A stretch of DNA of 64,000 nt from Progne subis subis (GCA_022316685.1 JAKJHU010000076.1:2180001-2244000), one strand, 5' to 3'. Shown: positions 48,355 to 61,510, counted from the stretch's first letter. Translations and numbers: made by a program. Notes: generated by a model not told the origin, from the letters alone.

Positions 48355-49022
48355 TGTCTCGGTTTGAAAAAGACAGGTGTCTGCTAAGGAGAGGCAGGCC
48401 TCTCTAGGAAATGAGGAATTCAAATCCTTCCCACCGTGTTATTATAATTTGGAGATTAAAAAAAAAACCAACTTTTCAGTCAGAGCTATGGGGAAAAGGA
48501 ATAACAGTCCTTTACTAGTAAATATAACAGGACAGACAAACAACAACAGCACTTATAATAACAGTAAAACAGAACCAAGAACCCCGAGGGCAAACGGTGG
48601 AAGCTCCCGGCGCCGATGGCTGGAAGCGGTGGATTGTCCTCAGCAGGCAGGGGGTGCCCTGGCAGATGGAGTGGGCAGTGCCGGAGAACCCGCAGCGGCT
48701 GGACCCGGCTGACCCAAAATCCAGCAGGGCAGCGAAGAAACTCCGAATTCCTGGGCACTCCAACAGATGGTAGAATTCCCAGGACCAGACTCCTCCGTTA
48801 ACTGTGGACTCCAAGCAGCCAGCAGTCGCCCGAACTGTGCTCCCCAGAAGACTGAGAGCCGTGAGCCCACACCTCAGCTCTCCCGGGAGCCTCCTCCCTT
48901 CCCCAAAAACCAAGTGATCAACTCCTTTTGTCAGGTTAAGCACCACTTAACTATCACTACCTAAAAGTCTCCTAGCAACTCATGGGGGGGAAAAATTCTA
49001 CAGGAGAACTTAACCCTCAACA
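48355..49022 (-). repeat. 5' LTR of the provirus
   Basis: Same ends as the 3' LTR. Differences from it are mostly transitions, plus length changes in the A-rich run near 48457-48470 and in the G run near 48984. About 1.5% divergence dates the insertion to a few million years if a rate near 2 per 10^9 per site per year is assumed. In element sense a T-rich segment with TTATAAG and TTCCTTTTCCCC lies in the last third, like the solo LTR at 18331. Confidence 0.95.
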
Positions 49023-49027
49023 CCATC
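49023..49027. repeat. 5-bp target-site duplication of the provirus (right)
   Basis: CCATC, against CCTTC on the left (one mismatch). Confidence 0.55.
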
Positions 49028-52000
49028 TGAAGACTGGTGGAGCAGAGGTATAGCAAGGCAGATCTCAAATCTTTAGTAGTCTTGGGTTCCTGCCTTGTTT
49101 TTGACTAAGATGTAAAGGATTTGTACCGAAGAGCACCCAAGGAAAAATAGAGAGTCTATCCCCTCCCTGTGACCACCTGAAACTCAAACTACACCAGTAG
49201 TACTGCAGGTAGCACATAGGCCAGCCAAGTCAGAAATAGTCCTTTCCTTGGCCACTTGGCCAAGTATATTGAAATTCTTGCATTTTGCAGTATGATCAAA
49301 CCCTGACATCATGGAATTCAGGCAGAGAGAAATCTGGAAGTCAGTGCAGAGCTGGAAGGTGAGAGATTACTCCTGCTAGACAACTGGGAGGGTGACTGAA
49401 GGGTTTCATCTCACAGCACTTTATGAAAGCAAGCCTATTAATGCCTTCTGACTATTAGTTCTTTGCAATGTCAGTGAAACATAGAACACTTCAATGTCCT
49501 AGCAATAGCAAAAGGGGAAACGAAGGAACATGAGTCTATGTTTTTGTGGTCCTTACCCCAAATTATTGAATTTGCAGCTATAATATCTTACCCTAAGAAA
49601 ACTTTAAACCAGACAAGGGATTTTAATTTTAATTTGTCACATTCTTTTTGCAGATTTTATTCAATTATTTTTCCCATCAATTAAGAAGATTTATGAAAAT
49701 GTTTTCCCTTATGTGATGTTTGTCAAGTAAATTATTCATTAGTTTTCCCTCAGCCAGCAAATTATTTGTGAGCCATCATTTCTCCTTTTGTTTTTCAACC
49801 TGTTTAGATTTCTAAAATGGTGACAGAGTTGATGTGTTTGATGAATGTGGTTTGTTTTCTTTGTAATTTTTACATAACCACATTTTTATAGGCATTCAGA
49901 CTCAGAGTTAACTAGTTGAACAGTTGCACTTAGTAATGAACACATGTAAGACCCCAGCTTTACTCTAAGTTATTAGCCTATACTCTGTTCTGCAAAGGTG
50001 GAGAATCTTAGGTGGCATGTTATTGCACAGTTGTCTAACCTTAAAGATTTGAAATACCACTGAAGAAGCTGTGGACCTTAACACTCAACTTGCATAATAC
50101 TCACCCTAACACCAGGCTACAGACCCAATTTTCATTTCATGACTGCTAGTGCTTTGAATAACAGACGCTGAAAGGTACATTCATCTGCAATACTGTGGTA
50201 GTTAAGGTGATCTTGAATGTTCAATGTCCTTATTTGTTGTCGCCTCACACAGGGTAGAGAAACTTGTACGAGTTACAGCTACAAGATTGATATCATTGGA
50301 TTGCTGGTAGCAATGAACCAAAATGTCCATCCCTAGGATGCCTTTAATGCAATTGCTGACCTACTTTGTAGAATTCAGCAATGCAAGTTAAGAGGGGCAA
50401 TAACTTTGTCAATAATACAGCCGAGGTTTGAGTTTGGCATACAGGAATTGCAAATAATGGGTGTTGTTATTCATCTGCATCATCCATGTGACATTAGGTA
50501 GTGGCCTCCTGTCAGGGGGCAAGCATGTGACTAGAACAAGACACGGCACACTGAATCAACACTGAATTGCTGGCAAATTAAATGGTGGAGCCATATAGGG
50601 TGATGGTGGTAGGTCATTGCTGTAAACCATTCTGAGTCCCCAGGCAGTGGTAAGGCGTTACCCAGCTGACAACAGGGGGGGGAAAGTGACCTGGTACAAG
50701 TGAGTCAGAAGTGAAGAAAAATAAAATGGCTGGAATCATTTGTGGCTGGAATAATTTGATTGATTCTCAAAGTGTGTCCCATTCCAAACATTTTTTCAAT
50801 AATTTAGCTGTTCCTATTATTCTTGCTACAGCTATTGTTTTCCTGTTCCTTCTTGCTGCAGTGCAGCAAGTTTTTAACTTCTACTGCTGTGGAGTTTATC
50901 TCCAGTGCTCATATGAGAACATAAAAAGAGCATGACATGGGTGTGCATGTGGAAATGATCAGTAATCTTTAGCCTGCAATAGCAGAACTCTCTTATCTCC
51001 CAATGAGGGAGGAGGGAATGAAATTGGATTTCCTGCTCCTCATGACAGTTTCTATAGCTGTACTGTGGTAACCCCATGGGGTACGATACTGCACAGCTAA
51101 CCTAAGCTGCTTTTCTCATCGGGAGCAGCTGCCAGTTTCTCTTCAGAACTGTGGGATGTGAGAACTATGTATAGAATTGGCATTTCCTTCTTGGTTTATA
51201 ATTTTCTGACTCACCTTATGTAAAGTTTTCCCAACACTTGTGCCTCACAAGGACACACCCAAAGTAGTTAAGAGAAAAGCCCCGATTCTTTACAAGAACA
51301 ATAAAAAAAAGCATTATTGCAATTGTGACTGTAGCTTTTGTCTGGAGAGATAAACCAAGAGCAGATGTTCTGTTTGAAAATAACTGACAGTGAATTAGCC
51401 ATGTATAGTGTGTCTTGAAAGTGCTGTAATGCAAAACAGACACTGTGCTCACCCCAACCCTCAGCAACACTCTCAGTGCATTGGCATAATAGGAGCAACC
51501 AGATATTTGTAGTGGTGGAACATGAGACAGTGAAGATGCAGCTTGCAAACCTACTTTTTGGAGGTAGCTCTCAGTTAGGGGCAATCCTTGGGATTATTGC
51601 CCCTTCTGTTTCTTGAGGCTGTGTTTTTTGAGGCTTGGAAATGTGAGGAATGAAGAAAGTACAGCTCAGTCCAGAATATGTCCTAAAGTTATCTATTTCC
51701 TCACTTCTTGCCTTCTACTCAAATCTTCCTCACCTTCACTTGTGTGAGGTGAGAGTGAATCCTTTCGCTTATCCCTTCTGTGTCATGTTTTGTATTGAGA
51801 GTGAGAGCCTTCCACCCTTTGTACTGCTTTTTGTGTTGCTATGGCAATGGTGAGGGGAGGCCCACGTTTCTTGTCTGGTTAAATGTAATTTTAATTGCTT
51901 CAATAAATGTACTTAAAAAATATACAGTGAAGGGTAATGCTTATGTTATAGTTATGTTGCATCACATGTAATAAAGATAAAAATAAATGTTAATGCAAAC

Positions 52001-52807
52001 TTATCTTTAACTGGTTTTGAAGCTGGTGATTTAGCTTTCAGCACTCTGCCTTTTAGGCTGTGGCAGGGCTGATTGCTTTGGGTAAACACTTGTCTTCAGC
52101 TGAAGCCATGGGTAAATAGGATTGGAAAGATGTGTCTGTGCCATTGAATTCTGGTCCTTAGGATTGCAGGTGACTGTAAAATAGGCATTTAGCCTAGAGT
52201 GATGCACAGAGCATCTGGATCACGTGATGTTCTAGAAAAACCCTTGGAGCATACTTCAAAATCCTGTAACAGAGTTAAAAACTTTGCAGAGTGCTGTTAG
52301 ATAGAAGGCAAGAGACAGGGCTATTGCTGATGTTCTATACTTCCATGATTATCCTACCCTACAGAGCACCAGGAGATCACATGTCATGGCAATGGAATGC
52401 ATTTTAAAGGCCTTTGGGAGAGCAATTTAGTGGCAATTGCTTTTGCTCTTTTCACATGTGAAGAGTGAAATATGAGTTGAAATAGGCATGGTAGTGTCAT
52501 CTTCTGACAAGATGCTGAGGACTGGCAGTGGACCTGTACACTCCCATCTCTGTATCCCACATTTTTTCCTAACAATGAGTTGTGGAAAGGGATAGAAAAG
52601 AACTGCAAAATTGGTTTGAAAGTAGGAGAAAACATCCTGCAGCGAAAAAGCTGCAAAATTGGCATGTTTGAATTATTAAAAAGCTTTAGAGGAAGCTTGG
52701 ACAGAGGGAATAAATACCTTCCTAAAGAGAAAATATCATATACCAAAAGGGCCTTTTACTTAGCAGAGAGAGGTCGTAAGACCAGGCACATCCAAACTGC
52801 ATATAAA
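49028..52807. other. Non-coding DNA
   Basis: No gene or repeat family recognised. Frames up to 122 codons (minus strand, 51216-51584) show no motif I can name. Confidence 0.6.
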
Positions 52808-52813
52808 CCAGAT
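52808..52813. repeat. 6-bp target-site duplication (left)
   Basis: CCAGAT, repeated exactly at 53524-53529. Confidence 0.85.
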
Positions 52814-53523
52814 TGTTGCAGTGTCCTCTGCGCCGGGCAGGCGCTGGCCACAGGCTAGCTCAGATCCACACACTGCGGCTGACGCGCTTAGGTCGGGGTT
52901 GTAGGCGGGGCGAGCAACCTCCTCCCTGTGAGGTCTTGGTTCCCCCACACCAGCAACAGGACCAGTTGGAGTCCCGATCACGGCAGTGGAGAAAGAGTTG
53001 TCTCTCTCAGGCAGGGTGGGAAGGTGTTTTATTAAGGGGAGTCCAGCACGGAGCTCCGCCTCAGACAACAGCTGCCCAAAGAGAGCCCCGAACAATGCTG
53101 TGCACCAACTTATGAACAGGGGAGGATCAATGAATGGTGACAATGGGTCAGCCAATAAGGAAAGATGTGGGTGTAACGTGGGGGTGTTAACTTTAAAACC
53201 GAGATCCAATAACAAGACGGGGGTAGGTGATTTCCCAGGCGCCAGCCTATCACTCAACGCCCTCCCTGGATCTTTCCAGAAACCAGGGAAGGGCTCCAAA
53301 GTGACAGACAGGGCGACCAAGAGGAGAGAGAGTGGATTGACAGGGGTAGTTGGAGGAGGGGGATGACTGACAGAAAACGAACAATTACATAACAAACTCT
53401 TAGGGGGAGAAACCATTACATGAACCAGGGGTACAATGGAACAAACCATTACATTATAAATCCTACAAAAGTTTTACAGAAAACGTTTAAAGACAGAACA
53501 AAACAACTTTTCACACCACCACA
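52814..53523 (-). mobile_element. Solo LTR, class II-like, 710 bp
   Basis: In element sense (minus strand) it begins TGTGGTGGTGTG and ends ACTGCAACA, with perfect 6-bp CCAGAT duplications. Orientation is set by an AATAAA in element sense (plus 53028-53033) and an upstream ATTGG (CCAAT on the plus strand at 53152-53156). The last 200 bp in element sense are GC- and CpG-rich, as in many U5 regions. No internal sequence remains. The 229-codon minus-strand frame at 52760-53449 crosses the whole LTR and its flank and shows no protein motif, so I do not call it a gene. Its sequence differs from the other LTRs here, so it is a separate family. Confidence 0.9.
53028..53033 (-). terminator. LTR polyadenylation signal AATAAA
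   Basis: TTTATT on the plus strand, AATAAA in element sense, about 490 bp into the 710-bp LTR; a plausible end-of-R signal. Confidence 0.6.
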
Positions 53524-53529
53524 CCAGAT
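53524..53529. repeat. 6-bp target-site duplication (right)
   Basis: CCAGAT, identical to 52808-52813. Confidence 0.85.
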
Positions 53530-55802
53530 TAAGCTTGAAGACAGACTAATCAGACACAAATAAGTCTCCTTCATTTTCCAGAGAAATTGTTCCAGTTTTA
53601 CACAAGCTGGTGGGCAGAAAGGGGCAGCCGAGGGGGGAATTCTGTAATCTTTTATGTACAGATATACCTACAGTTTATATGCTCACATAAGCACACACAC
53701 GTGTAAGGCAGAAGTGATGACTTATTAGGCTTTTCTGGCTTTAGACTCCAAGACAGTGATGTGTGTGGCAGTACTGAGCTTGCTGTCTATAAACTTCTTA
53801 CAGAAGTCTTCTTAAAATAAGAAGGGTGGAAAGCAATTATAAGTTTTGTTGAAACCAATTATAATTTTTGTTGCTAAAGCTCTGTTAGATTCTGAAGCAA
53901 TTATAAGAGAATTTGAATTATAATGCAAGTGTACAGTGGTTAGCTTTGATATGTGAAGGAAACATGGTTCCTAGTAATGGAACAATGTTGGCAATTAAAC
54001 CTTGCAGTGCACAGAATGTTTGTAAACGAGATAAAGGATGTGTGTTGGTTGCAAGGGTCTTTATATGCCATTAGTGAAGTCTCCTTGAGTTTTGAAAAGT
54101 TTAACATAACCACTTTTTCATGGAGAATATATAAAACACCATTTTAAAGTTCTAGATTAAAGCATATTATGTAGATGAAATAACTAACCAGTGAACGTAA
54201 GTGTACATAAGTCTCATATTCTAGAAAAAAACTCTTGGAAAAATGGTTGGTAATCAGCAGAAATTTTACTAATGTTTTTGCTAATATCAATATTTAGAAG
54301 AATGATGCAAAATTTGGTTTTCTGAGAATTTTAATTTGAGTTGTTATTTACTATAAATAAATAATATATTGATACATTATATATAAATAATATATTTATA
54401 TAGCTAAATATTTTAAAAACTATAAATTTAATTTCTGCAAAGTGTTATTTTTTTGTCTTGGCCATGCTCAGGTTTATTAACTGAAAATGTTAAACTTATG
54501 TTATTCTGCAGGTCTGCACAGTTTCCCACAATAATGTGATCATTTTTGAGTTTTCCAAGGCTTTAGAAGTGTTAATGCTGAAGAGCTCTTAGGGCCTGGT
54601 GATAGTGTAACGTAAAAGCAAATTTAACCAATTTAAAAAGTTTTAATGGAGAAGCATACATCACCTGTTATAATTTAATATTTTTTAAATTAGCAGTTAG
54701 AAGAAGAGACCTAACTAACGAGCCGTTTTAGGTGGCTTGCCAACACACAGCCTGATTGTGCTTTCCCCTGGTGCTGGCTGCAACCTTACCTGCAGTACAG
54801 GAGGTAGTGTGTGGCATCCTCTGCTCCTGTGGGAAGCATAAATACCCTGGAAGTGCAGGGCTCCTAGGTAAGGGCTGGACTGCCCTTTTTGTGACCCCCT
54901 CCCTCACCCTCATTCCTCAATGCCCAGCATAAAAGAGATGTGTGGAGATGCAGTGTACCTGTCTGTTAATGAGCTAACATGATGGTTTCAAGAAGTTAAT
55001 GTTGCACTGAACAGCACTAATTTGATGAGTATGACATGAGCTTTTTAATTTGCACTGAGTCATCGCCTTGCAGCTGCATCCTAACCCCTAAAAACTATGG
55101 GTGTCCAATAAATCACAGAAGCCAAAGTGGCAGGTTTAGAATTTGCAGTACCTCCCAATCCTAATAAAACAGTTCTGAAGTAGGCTGAATAACTAACGGT
55201 GAATGATTTTTGAGATCTATTTTATCTGTTTTTTAGTTCATAAATAGTCCTACGAAAACCTTGGGAGCCTTTTTAACTTTTCTTTTATTACCAATTATTT
55301 CCTGATTCCTTTCTCCCACTAATTTTTGTTCTGTCTTATAGATGAGGTTGCAGATCCTTTGATGATCAATTCAGAAGTAATAAAAGTATATATATATTAA
55401 AGTAAAGTATACCTTTAATTATGAACAGCTCTTCCTGGTTAAATCTCTGCCTTCCTCTGAATCATGTTAATCAAATTCTTATTAATTTGATTTTGGAATA
55501 ACTGCATCTGCTTATTACAAGTTAATAAAAAATGAATATGATACATTAATCTAGGAGTAAAGCATATGGAAAAATCTGTGGATCACAGATTTGGGTCTAG
55601 ACTGGCTTCTGATGTTATCTAACTGCAAGAATGCACAAAGACAAATTTTTTTATGTCACTGCTTCCTCACACGTGAGATGAAAAACTCATGATTCTGCCA
55701 TCTTTTCTCAAATGCTTTGAGATTTTAAAGTGAATTACATCCTTTGTGTTTTCTACCTGTAGATTATGATCCACATCAGAACCTTTGGGACTCGACTTTA
55801 TG

Positions 55803-55804
<2 letters not shown>

Positions 55805-55840
<36 letters not shown>
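55805..55840. repeat. Poly(T) run, 36 bp
   Basis: Uninterrupted. If it were the tail of a retrocopy on the minus strand, an AATAAA should lie just to the right; none is visible, so a plain microsatellite is likelier. Confidence 0.9.
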
Positions 55841-55841
<1 letters not shown>

Positions 55842-57173
55842 GTCAGAACTTCATTGCTATTCTTATAATTTCTTGTTATAATTTCCTGGTGCGGTCCATA
55901 ATTGCAACCTGAAGTTTGAAGCCTGATACTAAGCTTGTCTGTTCAGAAAGATTTCTGTTTTGTGAGGTTTGAGATGTCCTATCTCAAAAACAGAAAGCAA
56001 AATTTGAGCATCTGTGTCCAGTTTCTGCTAAAGACACTAGAAAAACTGCTCTTTCTGTGGGCTTGGTATCAGATCAGACAATGTGATGTGCAGTTCCTTG
56101 GATACTTGTAGAATACTTTTACAGCGCTGTTATATTACTGAAGAATATTTATTCATCAAAATATTCTGTAACAGAAGACTTTGACAAAGTCAGTGCTAAA
56201 CCAAGTGCACCAAGAAAGTCTTCAATAGCTTTTAACTACTTGGGAAGTTTTAGTGAATCTCAGCTCAATTGCAGTGGATAGTGCCCTGTGTCCCAAACAT
56301 ATTACCTGCAAGCACTGCACTCTGTATGGGTCTCTGTGATGTTCAAGAGAAACATGGGATTTAAATTAGGTGATTACTAATAACCTGGTTATTATTATTC
56401 AAGGGCTGAGAAACCCTGAAACAACATTCGATCACAAAAAATTTGTCCAGATGACTTGATGCCCCTCATCCTTTCAACAGTCTGGAGATATCTGGCATTA
56501 CCATCATGTATTGATCCTAGCTGCAGTATACATGAAAGAAAACAAAAGAAATGAACCCATCCCCCTTCCCCCAACATCTCTCTATTGCATTGTAAAAGTT
56601 CTCTGTCTTTGGCTGAGACTTGAGACCCAGACAAAAACATCTATTAACATTCTGAAGGCACATTTGCTAACTGCAGAACTATTTCACTCAGTGCCTTGAC
56701 TAAATTATCTTTGCACAAATTACATTTTTTCCCTAATCACCTCGGGTCCTTCCTTGGAAGACTTCCTACTTTTCTGCATCCAACTGTCAGGTATTACTTA
56801 GAAAAGCTTCACACCGAACTTGTTTTGGATGATGTCTGGACTAAAAGGCCACTAATTCAACCTGCTGCTGGGAGCCCACCTCTGGGCCTTCAGCTGTCAG
56901 GAACCTTGCTTTTTTCTTAGCTCATATTTGATATGATGGAAAACTTGTGAGACTAGCTTGTGCTTTTATAGCACCTGAAGAATATTCAGACTGGATTTAG
57001 TCATTATCCTGAACCTTGCCCAAATCTTATATGGAGATGCAAATAAACAGCTCATGCCAACATTCACAGGGCTGCTAAGTTAAACGGGTGCTGAGGTCCA
57101 GGGTGGGATGTATCAAGGCAGATCAGTTTATATGGCTTACAGTATGCATCATTACCCTCTTACTTGGACACCA

Positions 57174-57229
57174 TGGCTTCAGGCAGACATGAGGTTTTTC
57201 TTGGCTTCAGGCAGGAATGAGGTGTTCTC
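57174..57229. repeat. 28-bp tandem duplication, imperfect
   Basis: Two copies of a TGGCTTCAGGCAG..ATGAGGT unit in direct succession, with a few differences. Confidence 0.85.
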
Positions 57230-57510
57230 TTTCTGCCTGTGTTTATTGACTTACGCAAACCTAAGGTTCTTGAGTTATTAAGTTAATTTCAGCATGAACG
57301 TCCTGATTTCTGGGTGAAATACTCAAGCACCAAGGCAAAGGCACCCTGCAGAGATAACTTATGATTTAGCAGAATGCTAAAGTCTCTCTTGCTTGAGGGA
57401 TGTATGGAAACCCGGAAACCCAGATTTGGATCACTGTACTGCTGACTATGCAAGTGGAGCTGGTTTTTATCCTTCATTTTGTGAAGAACCAAAAAAGTGG
57501 ACCAAAACTG

Positions 57511-57527
57511 AAAAAAAAAAAAAAAAA
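57511..57527. repeat. Poly(A) run, 17 bp
   Basis: Simple mononucleotide run. Confidence 0.9.
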
Positions 57528-57844
57528 TCTGAGGCGACTAAAATATCTGTGAGAGGACCTAATTGCTGATTCCTGACCTACAGAAATCTCTTCCATCATA
57601 TAGTTCCTTGATAAAATGTCGAAAAATCCAGGGAATAAGGATCAGATAACAAAGCAACAGGTCAGTCAATAAAACCACGTCAACATCTTCCTAAACATGG
57701 GAACCATTTGGCACCTGTGCAAATATTGGGCACCATGAGTGGCATTCTTACATTTAAGGTGCCTAAAACACCAGCTTTGAAGCTATGGGCTTGATAAGTG
57801 GAGAGGGAGGTGGACTGAATACTGGCTTAATTACTGTACCTAGA

Positions 57845-58020
57845 GAATGGTGATCAGTGCTGTCAAGTCTGAGGCCAGTGTCCTGCAGTAAGGGAATCCC
57901 AGGGGTCGGTGCTGGGTCTAGTCCTGTTTTCATCAATGTGCATAAATGCTGAAAGGGAGAGTGCAAAGAAGATGGAGCCAGGCTCTTTTCAGGGACAGGA
58001 CAGGACAAAACAGTGTCAGT
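57845..58020 (+). mobile_element. CR1 LINE fragment with internal deletion
   Basis: CCCAGGGGTCGGTGCTGGGT-CTAGTCCTGTTT-CATCAATG matches the CR1 reverse-transcriptase block that encodes the LGPVLFN..FIND motif. It is followed too soon by GTGCAAAGAAGATGGAGCCAGGCTCTTTTCAG...GACAGGAC, a region that lies further 3' in CR1. The part between is missing. Plus strand, no open frame, ends uncertain. Confidence 0.7.
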
Positions 58021-61000
58021 TCATCTGAATTCAGACCACACATCAGACTGGGCTCTGTAAGGTATCTTGTTGTGGGGGATGCTTGGCTCTGCACATCAGG
58101 CTTAGGAATAACATAGTGCTGGAGATTGCAGAACCTCAGCTCTGTTTTAAAGGGAAATTTAACTATTTACAGCAAGATGTTGTCTTGTATTTCCCCATCC
58201 TTTTGTTAAAAGACACCTATTTTATACACCAGACAAATTAAATGGCATCAAAGTCTCATACTTCTAAAAGCACAGTTGACATTCCTGTGTAAAAGTATGT
58301 TGAAGACTCCAGATTTCCTTCCTTCCCAACCCTCAGCTACTTTAACCATGACATGATTCAGCCCCTAACCCATTCACTACCTTAAAAACCCTATAGCAAA
58401 AGTTTTGTATTAATTGCTGTCAGCAAGTGCTGGGATCTGAGTGCTGACAATGTTTTTTAAGGCATAGCCTACCTACAGAGGCCTATCAAGATGTCTTTGA
58501 AGATTTATCTTGGATATGGAAAATAGGATAATCTAGGAATCTGTGCTGGCCCATTTAGGGAATGAAAATAATATGTGATTGAGAGATGCACATACAGGGA
58601 TATAAGTGTATATCTGTATTTTAATGTGAACGAGTAAACAGTCAGCACTATAATAATCTGTAAGGCATTTGATCCCAATAAACCATCTTAATCCTTAGGG
58701 CTATTCTGGCAGTAAGAGATAACTGCACAGAAACAGAAATGTTCTTAGCATAAAGCTCACATATCCATGTTTACCGAGTGTGTTAGACAGTTTCAGATTC
58801 TTTTCCCCTCCTTCCCAAAACTGACGAGCACCTCATCTATACAGTCTGCTAGTTCCCAATTTCAGTAGCCCTTCAGTGTGCATTTATATTATTTCCAGAA
58901 AGGGTCAAGACAAAAGGAAAATCAAGTCATAAAGAAATGCTTGGGACTAATGCTACCCCACCGGCATGCCCTCTGCTTTGATAAAGTTTCACTGCAGATT
59001 TTGGTTTTAATAGCCATACATGTGGTCCTGTGCTTTGTAGGAGGATGTATTTCCACATCTCTGCTCTTAACAAGCCTCTGAGCTCAATGTTTTTGTGGCT
59101 GTCACCTGGCTGCTGCATTGTCTTTGTTGTTGTCTGCATTGCAGACAAAGGGCTACAGCTTCGAAATGCAGACAGTGAATGCCTAGGCAGCGAAGTGCTA
59201 AAACTTACTTAATTTGTTGTCATTACTAAAGACTGAATGATGCTTATGAAAGGGTAGAAGCAAGAGCACATTGTGTCTCCAAAAATGGGTAGTGCCACTG
59301 CATCTTATGTGACCATAAATTTTTTATAATCTTCAAGCCAGCGCATGCTCCTCTACGTTTGGGGTCCTGGCATCTAAAGATGCTTGAGGTTTGTCTGGTA
59401 TTTCATGAACATATTGACCTTGTCAGTGGTACGGATATGTAATACCAGGTGCTACTGGTCTAGTACTAGTGCTCTGCTGGCCTAGCCTGTGTGCCAGACA
59501 TGAAAAGGGGACTATTACTTGTAGCTCAGAAAGCCCCTGAATAAAGATGGCAAATTGTTCTGTAAGTTTTTCTCATTGATCAACTAGTTTGCAAAAATCT
59601 TTCTAGGTTAGATGGGTGAATGGCTATTAGGTGCCAGGCTTTGACTCAGCTCAAGGTTTTTTGCTAGATAAGCTGAAGTCAATTTTTCCTCCCCCCACAA
59701 AAAACAAGCTCTGGTTAAGACTTTTCAGCACAAATGTTGCCATGTAATGGCATTAAAATAATACACATGTACTTGGGTTGTGGAGTCTTCAAGGTCTGGA
59801 AATGGAATTTGAGTTCCCTCTGTTATGTGAATACCAGCAAAAACATTAACCTAGCTGGGAACTGCTCTAAATGGGGCAAAACAACCATTTTGCATCCATA
59901 GTTCACATTTAGTGATAGCTTTAAATTGCTTTTATAAACAAGAATTTCTAGTTCTACTTCATATTTTTTGACAAGGATGTGTAAGGATTTTAGCTTCAAC
60001 AAAGCTGCACAGGTGCTACGGCAAGAAATGATCCTTAGTATGGGATACATTAGGTCATACTTATTGATTGAGAATTTGAGGAGGGAAGTATATATCCTTT
60101 AATTTATATAAGGAAATCAGGAACTGGCTGCAGATTTGCACATACTTTCCCTTTATATGTTTTGTTGATCAGTGACAAAGCATTTCTTAGCTTCAGTAAG
60201 TAAGTGCTCAATCTGCATTATGTCTTAGTGCTAAATAGTGTTGTCTGATGTTCATCATGGATGTGTATCTTAAGTGCAAGAGCCCAAGTTTATGCTAAAT
60301 GCAACAGTCCTGTTGATGGATTTGGCTTACATTTACCCAGATGGACTAAATATGCAGCTTATTTTCTTCCATTTTGCTAAGCAAATTAGTCAAAGAGAAA
60401 CCAATACTATGAAGTACAATCAGCTATGAAAAAAAAAAAAAAAGATTTGTAAATATTTTTGTAGGTAAAATAAGAATTGTGAATTGTTGAGGTGGTTAAG
60501 CCTTGGGAGGCTGGTTAGAGCCTGACTGTGGTGAGGACACTCTCCCCTGGAGAAAAGCAGCCACTAGTCTTCAGGGTTGTTGTAAGCCCCTATCAGACTG
60601 CTCTCTCCCATAGTGATAAGGTGTGTTTCAGCCTCCTATAAAGCTAGATCACTCCAGCAGCTTGGACTTGTCTCTGCCCCCAAGACATCCTTTTTAGGTT
60701 GCTTCTGTGGAAGGTCGCAGCACTCCTAACCACACATGCATGGCCGTGACAGTAAATTTATTTGTAGGTCCCTTTCTGTAGAAGAAAGCTTGATATTATG
60801 ACCACTTAAAATGAATTTTGTTTTTTGCAAGTGCAAAATCATCAGGAAAACAGAGAAACCTTTGAGGTACTTGAGAGTTTCTATACTCTTAATCTTTGTG
60901 TTAAAAAGTGTTTGAGGGAGCAGAAACAGTCCTTCAGAGACTTTCCCTGTTACAAAGTAAGACTTTATAATGCATACCATAATTGTTATTCTTTATGATC

Positions 61001-61510
61001 ATAATGTGGCTAATATTTTAAAAAAATAAATCAATGAACACCATGAGGTAAGGTAAAAAAGTAAAAATCCAAACAGTTTTTACAGCAAATCTTGCATAGA
61101 TTCAGAGATTTATAGGAAGGGAGCACTCTCTGTTTACTGTCAGGAAGCTTTGCCATTAGCTTCAAAAGAAGTTTCAGTAGGTTCTGAATGTTTGTAAGAG
61201 TTATGACTCAATTTATCCAGATAACAATATCTTTGTTATCTAAAATCTTGGCAACATTATGTATTTCACTGCAGACTGTAAGAGATAACAATCAGCTTCA
61301 ACTCTCACTGACCCAGGAGGGCTGTGGTATGGCATTTAGTCTTACTTCCTATAATTACATGTAATAAAATTCTGTTGTCATTGGTGTCATTGTAATTGGT
61401 GTAAAAAGTTGTTTATAGCAAAATATTACAGATGCAGGCAGTGATTTTCTGCAGGAGTTCGCAGATGGCAAAGCTAGACTCTGGCAGATTAGTACTGCCA
61501 GAATAGAATA

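Larger units (their letters stand above)
42492..49022 (-). mobile_element. Endogenous retrovirus, ERV-L-like, no env
   Basis: A 6.5-kb provirus on the minus strand with order LTR - Lys primer site - gag - protease - RT - RNase H - integrase - LTR. The two LTRs (668 and 667 bp) are nearly identical, differing by roughly 9-11 substitutions and a few small indels. Pol is in one frame with the C-terminal part of gag, separated by an amber codon. There is no env and no visible dUTPase. Five in-frame stops and one frameshift break pol and one frameshift breaks gag, so the copy cannot move by itself. Class III (ERV-L) is my best placement, from the 5-bp duplication, the missing env, the lack of a CCHC knuckle in Gag and the style of the RT. 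The Lys primer site is more often seen in class II elements, so placement needs a tree. Confidence 0.93.
53530..57844. other. Non-coding DNA, very AT-rich around 54290-54430
   Basis: No gene recognised. The segment 54345-54430 is almost pure A/T with TATATAAATAATATAT-like sequence, possibly a matrix-attachment type region (inference only). A 36-T run and a 28-bp tandem duplication are listed separately. Confidence 0.6.

Noticed and set aside
52760..53449. 229-codon minus-strand frame
   Set aside because: It lies nearly all inside the solo LTR, extends past its boundary and has no domain; the GC-rich LTR explains its length.
55805..55840. Poly(T) as the tail of a minus-strand processed pseudogene
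   Set aside because: No AATAAA or coding remnant to the right.
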